8,327 nucleotides of DNA from Labilithrix luteola (GTDB lineage: Bacteria > Myxococcota_A > Polyangia > Polyangiales > Polyangiaceae): the NCBI GenBank assembly GCA_026225435.1, contig JAMFST010000531.1:1-8327 (forward strand). Reading direction: 5' to 3'. Below, in pieces: positions 5,572 to 8,327 of this stretch (its first letter is position 1; every line of letters begins with the position of its first letter). The position numbers and the translations under genes were made by a program. The notes beneath the pieces were generated by a model that saw only the letters and a program-made list of their open reading frames with translations, was not told the origin of the DNA and did not search any database.

Positions 5572-7161
5572 ATGGAAATCCCGCTCACCCCGCTCGAGTT
5601 CATGCGCCGTACGCGCCGGCTCCACGCCGCGCGGGAGGCGGTGGTCGACGATGATCTCCGTCTGACCTACGAGCAGCTGTTCGATCGCTGCGACCGCTGG
5701 TCGACGGTGCTGCAGAAGCGCTTCGGCATCGTCCACGGCGACCGCGTGGCGACCATCGCGCCCAACACGCACGCGCAGCTGGAGTCGTTCTACGCCGTGC
5801 CGCAGACCGGCGCGATCGTCGTCCCCATCAACTACCGCCTCACGGCCGACGACTTCGCGTACATCCTCGAGCACAGCGGCGCCAAGGTGGTGTGCGTCCA
5901 CTCGGACTACCTGGCGATGGTCGACTCCATCCGCGAGCGCCTGCCGGAGGTGAAGCACTACGTCGCCTTCGAGGCCGTCCCTGGCACCAAGCTTGGTCCC
6001 AACTGGCTCGATTACGAGGCGCTCATCGCCGAGACGACGCCCGACGTGAAGAAGGTCGACATCGCCGAGACCGACCTCATCACCATCAACTACACCAGCG
6101 GGACCACGGCGCGCCCCAAGGGGGTGATGGTCACCCATCGCAACGCGTACCTGAACTCCATCGGCACCTTGGTGCACGTCCACCTGACGCCCGGCGATCG
6201 CTACCTGTGGACCTTGCCGATGTTCCACGCCAACGGCTGGACCTTCGTGTGGACGGTGACCGCGTTCGGCGGCACGCACATCTGCCTGCGCAAGGTGGAG
6301 GCGGCGCGCATCTTCAGCGACCTGAAGAAGGAGCGGGTCACCGTCATGTGCGCCGCGCCGACGGTGCTCATCTCCATCTCCAGCGCGCCCGACGAGCTGC
6401 GCACCGGGGCACCGCGTGGCGTCCGCGTCCTCACCGCCGGCGCGCCTCCTGCGGCGGCGACCATCGAACGGGTCGAGGGGGAGCTCGGCTGGGACATCAT
6501 CCACGTCTACGGGCTCACCGAGACGTCGCCGTTCATCACCGTCTGCGAGATCAAGCCGGAGCACGCGTCTCTGACTCCGCAGGAGCGCGCGAAGCTCAAG
6601 GCGCGCCAGGGGGTGGAGCTGATCACCTCGGGCGAGCTGCTCGTCGTCGACGAGGACGGAAAGGAGGTCCCGCACGACGGCACCACGCCGGGCGAGATCA
6701 CCGTGCGCGGCAACGTGGTGATGAAGGGCTACTACCGCGACCCCGAGGCCAGCGCTCTCGCCCTGCGCGGCGGCTACTTCCACTCCGGCGACGCCGCGGT
6801 GGTGCACCCCGACGGCTACGCCGAGATCCGCGATCGGCTCAAAGACGTCATCATCAGCGGCGGCGAGAACATCTCGTCGGTCGAGGTCGAGGGCGTGCTC
6901 CTGAAGCACCCGGCCGTGCAAGAGGTCGCCGTCGTGGGGATGCCCGACACGAAGTGGGGAGAGGCGCCGCACGCCTTCGTGGTGCTGCGCAGCGGAGCGA
7001 CCGTGACGCCCGAGGAGCTGCGCGCGTTCGTGCGCGAGCAGCTGGCGCACTTCAAGTGCCCCCAGGTCTGGAACTTCGTCACCGATCTGCCGAAGACGGC
7101 GACCGGCAAGGTGCAGAAGTTCGTCCTGCGCGGGAAGCGCGCCGGGATCTCCACGCAGTAG
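5572..7161 (+). CDS. Acyl-CoA ligase (AMP-binding, ANL superfamily)
   Basis: This 529-residue cytoplasmic enzyme activates a carboxylic acid with ATP to an acyl-adenylate and transfers it to CoA. All core motifs are present: P-loop TSGTTARPKG (175-184), WTLPMFHANGW (213-223), TAGAPP (288-293), adenine-binding YGLTETSP (313-320), ribose-binding Asp407 (HSGD), hinge DRLKD (421-425), GGENISS (430-436) and catalytic Lys513 (KTATGK). Length and internal phrasing, for example GGTHICLRKVEAARIF and the C-terminal KVQKFVLR, match the acyl-CoA synthetase subgroup related to PRK08162 and plant AAE proteins. Members of that group use short- to medium-chain or aromatic acids, so the substrate remains open. 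The P-loop has Ala180 where Gly is commoner, a variant I know from other bacterial ligases. The ATG at 5572 is favoured over the upstream TTG at 5539 because the family N-terminus begins at MEIPLTPLEF. It is divergent from the desaturase, which supports a fatty-acid role. Confidence 0.95.
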   Translation: MEIPLTPLEFMRRTRRLHAAREAVVDDDLRLTYEQLFDRCDRWSTVLQKRFGIVHGDRVATIAPNTHAQLESFYAVPQTGAIVVPINYRLTADDFAYILEHSGAKVVCVHSDYLAMVDSIRERLPEVKHYVAFEAVPGTKLGPNWLDYEALIAETTPDVKKVDIAETDLITINYTSGTTARPKGVMVTHRNAYLNSIGTLVHVHLTPGDRYLWTLPMFHANGWTFVWTVTAFGGTHICLRKVEAARIFSDLKKERVTVMCAAPTVLISISSAPDELRTGAPRGVRVLTAGAPPAAATIERVEGELGWDIIHVYGLTETSPFITVCEIKPEHASLTPQERAKLKARQGVELITSGELLVVDEDGKEVPHDGTTPGEITVRGNVVMKGYYRDPEASALALRGGYFHSGDAAVVHPDGYAEIRDRLKDVIISGGENISSVEVEGVLLKHPAVQEVAVVGMPDTKWGEAPHAFVVLRSGATVTPEELRAFVREQLAHFKCPQVWNFVTDLPKTATGKVQKFVLRGKRAGISTQ

Positions 7162-7233
7162 TAAGAACGCCGCTCAGCTCATCCCCTGTCGACCGGCGCG
7201 TGGAAGCTCCCGTTTTCGTTGGCCTCGGGAAGG

Positions 7234-7242
7234 TGCTATCGC
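7234..7242 (+). promoter_or_regulatory. Possible extended -10 element of the Cys-rich lipoprotein gene
   Basis: TGC-TATCGC resembles the extended -10 elements seen before the ligase gene (TGG-TATCGT) and the partial lipoprotein gene (TGC-TAGCTT). Transcription would start near 7249, leaving a leader of about 20 bases that contains the GAGG ribosome site. The -35 is weak. Confidence 0.25.
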
Positions 7243-7269
7243 TCGTTCTTTCCCCCCGCGAGGTCGCTC

Positions 7270-7812
7270 TTGAACAATCGTACGTGGATGAGCGCGGCCG
7301 GCGTGGTCGCGGTGCTGGTGATGGCCTGTACGGCGGCGTGTGGCTCCGACGACTCGACCGACACCAAGCCGAGCGACGGCGGCGCCCCCGACGGCACGAC
7401 CACGGTCGCCGAGGCCGGCACCACCGACGCCGACGCCGCAGAGGGGGTGAGCGGCAGCATCACCAGCTGCCTGGTCGGCTCGGCGTCGACCTCGGCCCTG
7501 CCGGCGGGCTGCAGCGCGCTGGAGCAGTGCCTGCAGACCAACTGCAACGCCGACTTCGTCGCCGCGTTCGGCGCCGACTGGGCCAACGGGACGGTCGCCG
7601 GCGCCTGCCAGACCTTCTACACGTGCGCCGCCACCGCGGGCTGCGGGCAGAGCGCCATCAACCGCTGCCTGCCGAGCGCCGGCGCCACCTGCGACGGCAC
7701 GCTCGAGGGGGTCAGCAGCTGCTTGCAGGACAGCTGCGCGAGCGAAGGGACCGCGTGCAATGCGGCCCTGGGCAGCCCGCTCGACGCCGGCAACGTCGCC
7801 GACGCGAACTGA
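7270..7812 (+). CDS. Cysteine-rich putative lipoprotein, unknown function
   Basis: This protein has 180 residues if it starts at the TTG at 7270. That start has GAGG (7260-7263) six bases upstream and gives an n-region MNNRTW before the hydrophobic core. ATG 7288 (174 residues) and TTG 7219 (197 residues) are alternatives. The lipidated Cys is probably Cys24 (TAAC, then GSDD), with Cys20 (VMAC) possible. An Asp/Gly/Ala/Thr linker runs to about 60. The domain at 61-165 has twelve Cys at 67, 81, 87, 92, 113, 119, 125, 133, 141, 151, 156 and 163. An even number in an exported protein suggests six disulfides. CLQTNC (87-92) and CLQDSC (151-156) look like copies of one module. I do not recognise a named domain; similar Cys-patterned lipoproteins occur in myxobacteria. 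The gene follows the ligase by 108 bp with its own probable promoter and converges on the next gene, with 12 bp between stops. Confidence 0.8.
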   Translation: MNNRTWMSAAGVVAVLVMACTAACGSDDSTDTKPSDGGAPDGTTTVAEAGTTDADAAEGVSGSITSCLVGSASTSALPAGCSALEQCLQTNCNADFVAAFGADWANGTVAGACQTFYTCAATAGCGQSAINRCLPSAGATCDGTLEGVSSCLQDSCASEGTACNAALGSPLDAGNVADAN

Positions 7813-7824
7813 GCGCCCCGCGCA

Positions 7825-8187
7825 TCAGGGAGTGGCGAGCGCCGGCGGAGCAGGCGGAGGCGGCGGCACCGGGGTCATCGACGCGACCTGCGGCTCGCGG
7901 CACTGGATGAGCATCTGGCCGCGCTGCTGCGGGAAGGTGACCAGCGTGCCGTTGGTGGCGAAGGCGCCCTCCGTGATCCCGCCGGCCTTGTCGGCGGTGA
8001 CGTAGCCGCGGGGGCAGCGCTCGGCGGCTTCTTGCCAGCAGTTGTCTTCCCCGTGCGAGCAGGTGACGGCGAGCCACTGGCGCCCATCGGGCCCGCTCAT
8101 GGGCCTGCTGTCGCGGTACGAGCAGGCGACCGAGCCGATGGAGACGACGGCGAGGACAAGAGCGGCGGCGTTGCGGAGCGTGAACAT
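7825..8187 (-). CDS. Small four-Cys lipoprotein, unknown function
   Basis: This 120-residue protein has a clear lipoprotein signal peptide: MFTLRN, hydrophobic AAALVLAVVSIG, lipobox SVAC with Cys22. The mature part has the pattern WLAVTCSHGEDNCWQEAAER (38-57), then CPRGYV (58-63), and ends its core with MLIQC (92-96). The core Cys are 43, 50, 58 and 96, probably two disulfides. A C-x6-C-x7-C-P-x-GY layout closing with an Ile-x-Cys strand is common in small proteobacterial envelope lipoproteins of unknown function; I infer only a similar fold. Residues 104-120 are a Pro-rich tail (VPPPPPAPPALATP). The ATG at 8187 was chosen because it starts the signal peptide directly; AAGGA lies 11 bases upstream, somewhat far. 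Extension to 8304 would add 39 residues before the signal peptide and is unlikely. A promoter candidate lies about 45 bases upstream. Confidence 0.82.
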   Translation of the reverse strand: MFTLRNAAALVLAVVSIGSVACSYRDSRPMSGPDGRQWLAVTCSHGEDNCWQEAAERCPRGYVTADKAGGITEGAFATNGTLVTFPQQRGQMLIQCREPQVASMTPVPPPPPAPPALATP

Positions 8188-8230
8188 GAGAAGAAGGTTC
8201 CTTTCGCGAGATGCGAGGTGATTCCTCTCG

Positions 8231-8260
8231 ATTGCATCGGGCGGACCAGCGGGCGGCCAA
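8231..8260 (-). promoter_or_regulatory. Sigma-70-like promoter of the small lipoprotein gene
   Basis: On the minus strand TTGGCC (8260-8255) and TGCAAT (8236-8231) each match four of six consensus bases, with an 18-base spacer. Transcription would begin near 8224, giving a leader of about 37 bases with the AAGGA ribosome site at 8203-8199. Plausible but unproven. Confidence 0.3.
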
Positions 8261-8268
8261 CACCGCGA

Positions 8269-8282
8269 GATCGACGTCGATC
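8269..8282. repeat. 14-bp perfect palindrome GATCGACGTCGATC
   Basis: The 14 bases read the same on both strands. The palindrome lies eight bases upstream of the possible -35 of the small lipoprotein gene, a position suited to an activator or repressor site. It could also belong to a gene beyond the right edge. GATC/CGATCG-type words are common in GC-rich genomes, so chance is not excluded. Confidence 0.35.
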
Positions 8283-8327
8283 GAGCACTGCGACAGCACG
8301 TCACCCCGCGCCCTCGATGTGCCCACC

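Noticed and set aside
5461..7050. 529-residue open frame on the minus strand
   Set aside because: Antisense of the acyl-CoA ligase, whose motifs are all on the plus strand; the composition is typical of a shadow (His/Arg/Val/Asp).
7813..7823. GCGC-CCC-GCGC mini hairpin between the two convergent right-hand genes
   Set aside because: Arms of four bases in a self-palindromic GC word are expected by chance; too weak to call a terminator.
5892..7910. 672-residue plus-strand open frame
   Set aside because: Out of frame with both the ligase and the Cys-rich gene, very Arg-rich and spanning two real genes and a promoter.
8206..8327. Plus-strand frame from ATG 8206 open to the right edge
   Set aside because: About 40 residues with no Shine-Dalgarno, signal peptide or motif, overlapping the likely promoter of the minus-strand gene.

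Overview
The window is very GC-rich DNA, roughly two-thirds G+C or more by eye, with compact gene spacing. It has eight protein-coding genes (one cut by the left edge) and no RNA gene, insertion sequence or CRISPR array that I can see. Six of the eight proteins start with a lipoprotein-type signal peptide. Two of these have low-complexity tails typical of myxobacteria: a run of six Ser right after the lipidated Cys, and a Cys-Gly-Ser-Asp-Asp start. Together with the base composition this suggests a myxobacterium (Myxococcota, Polyangia-like). That assignment is inference; there is no marker gene here.

Layout from left to right. (1) A partial lipoprotein gene on the minus strand (1-666) is divergent from an NlpC/P60 cell-wall hydrolase lipoprotein (769-1278, +). 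(2) A lipoprotein carrying a COG4798-type SAM-methyltransferase domain follows (1416-2300, +). It converges, across 36 bp holding a hairpin, on a 667-residue lipoprotein of unknown function (2337-4340, -). (3) Upstream of that lies a membrane fatty acid desaturase (4388-5446, -). It is divergent, over 125 bp, from an acyl-CoA ligase (5572-7161, +). (4) A Cys-rich lipoprotein (7270-7812, +) converges on a small four-Cys lipoprotein (7825-8187, -). The last 140 bases hold the probable promoter of that small gene and a 14-bp palindrome.

How the genes fit together. The desaturase and ligase form a plausible lipid-modification pair: one activates fatty acids to acyl-CoA, the other introduces a double bond in an acyl chain, and they share a regulatory region. 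The other genes all point to the cell envelope: peptidoglycan cleavage plus several exported lipoproteins of unknown role. Most genes appear to be separate transcription units rather than one operon.

The two most interesting signals are these. Four gene starts have a TAnnnT hexamer 6-7 bases upstream of the ATG, a leaderless-transcript signature. A methyltransferase-fold domain is predicted outside the cytoplasm, where SAM is not normally available. I found no clear multi-gene defence, mobile or biosynthetic system.
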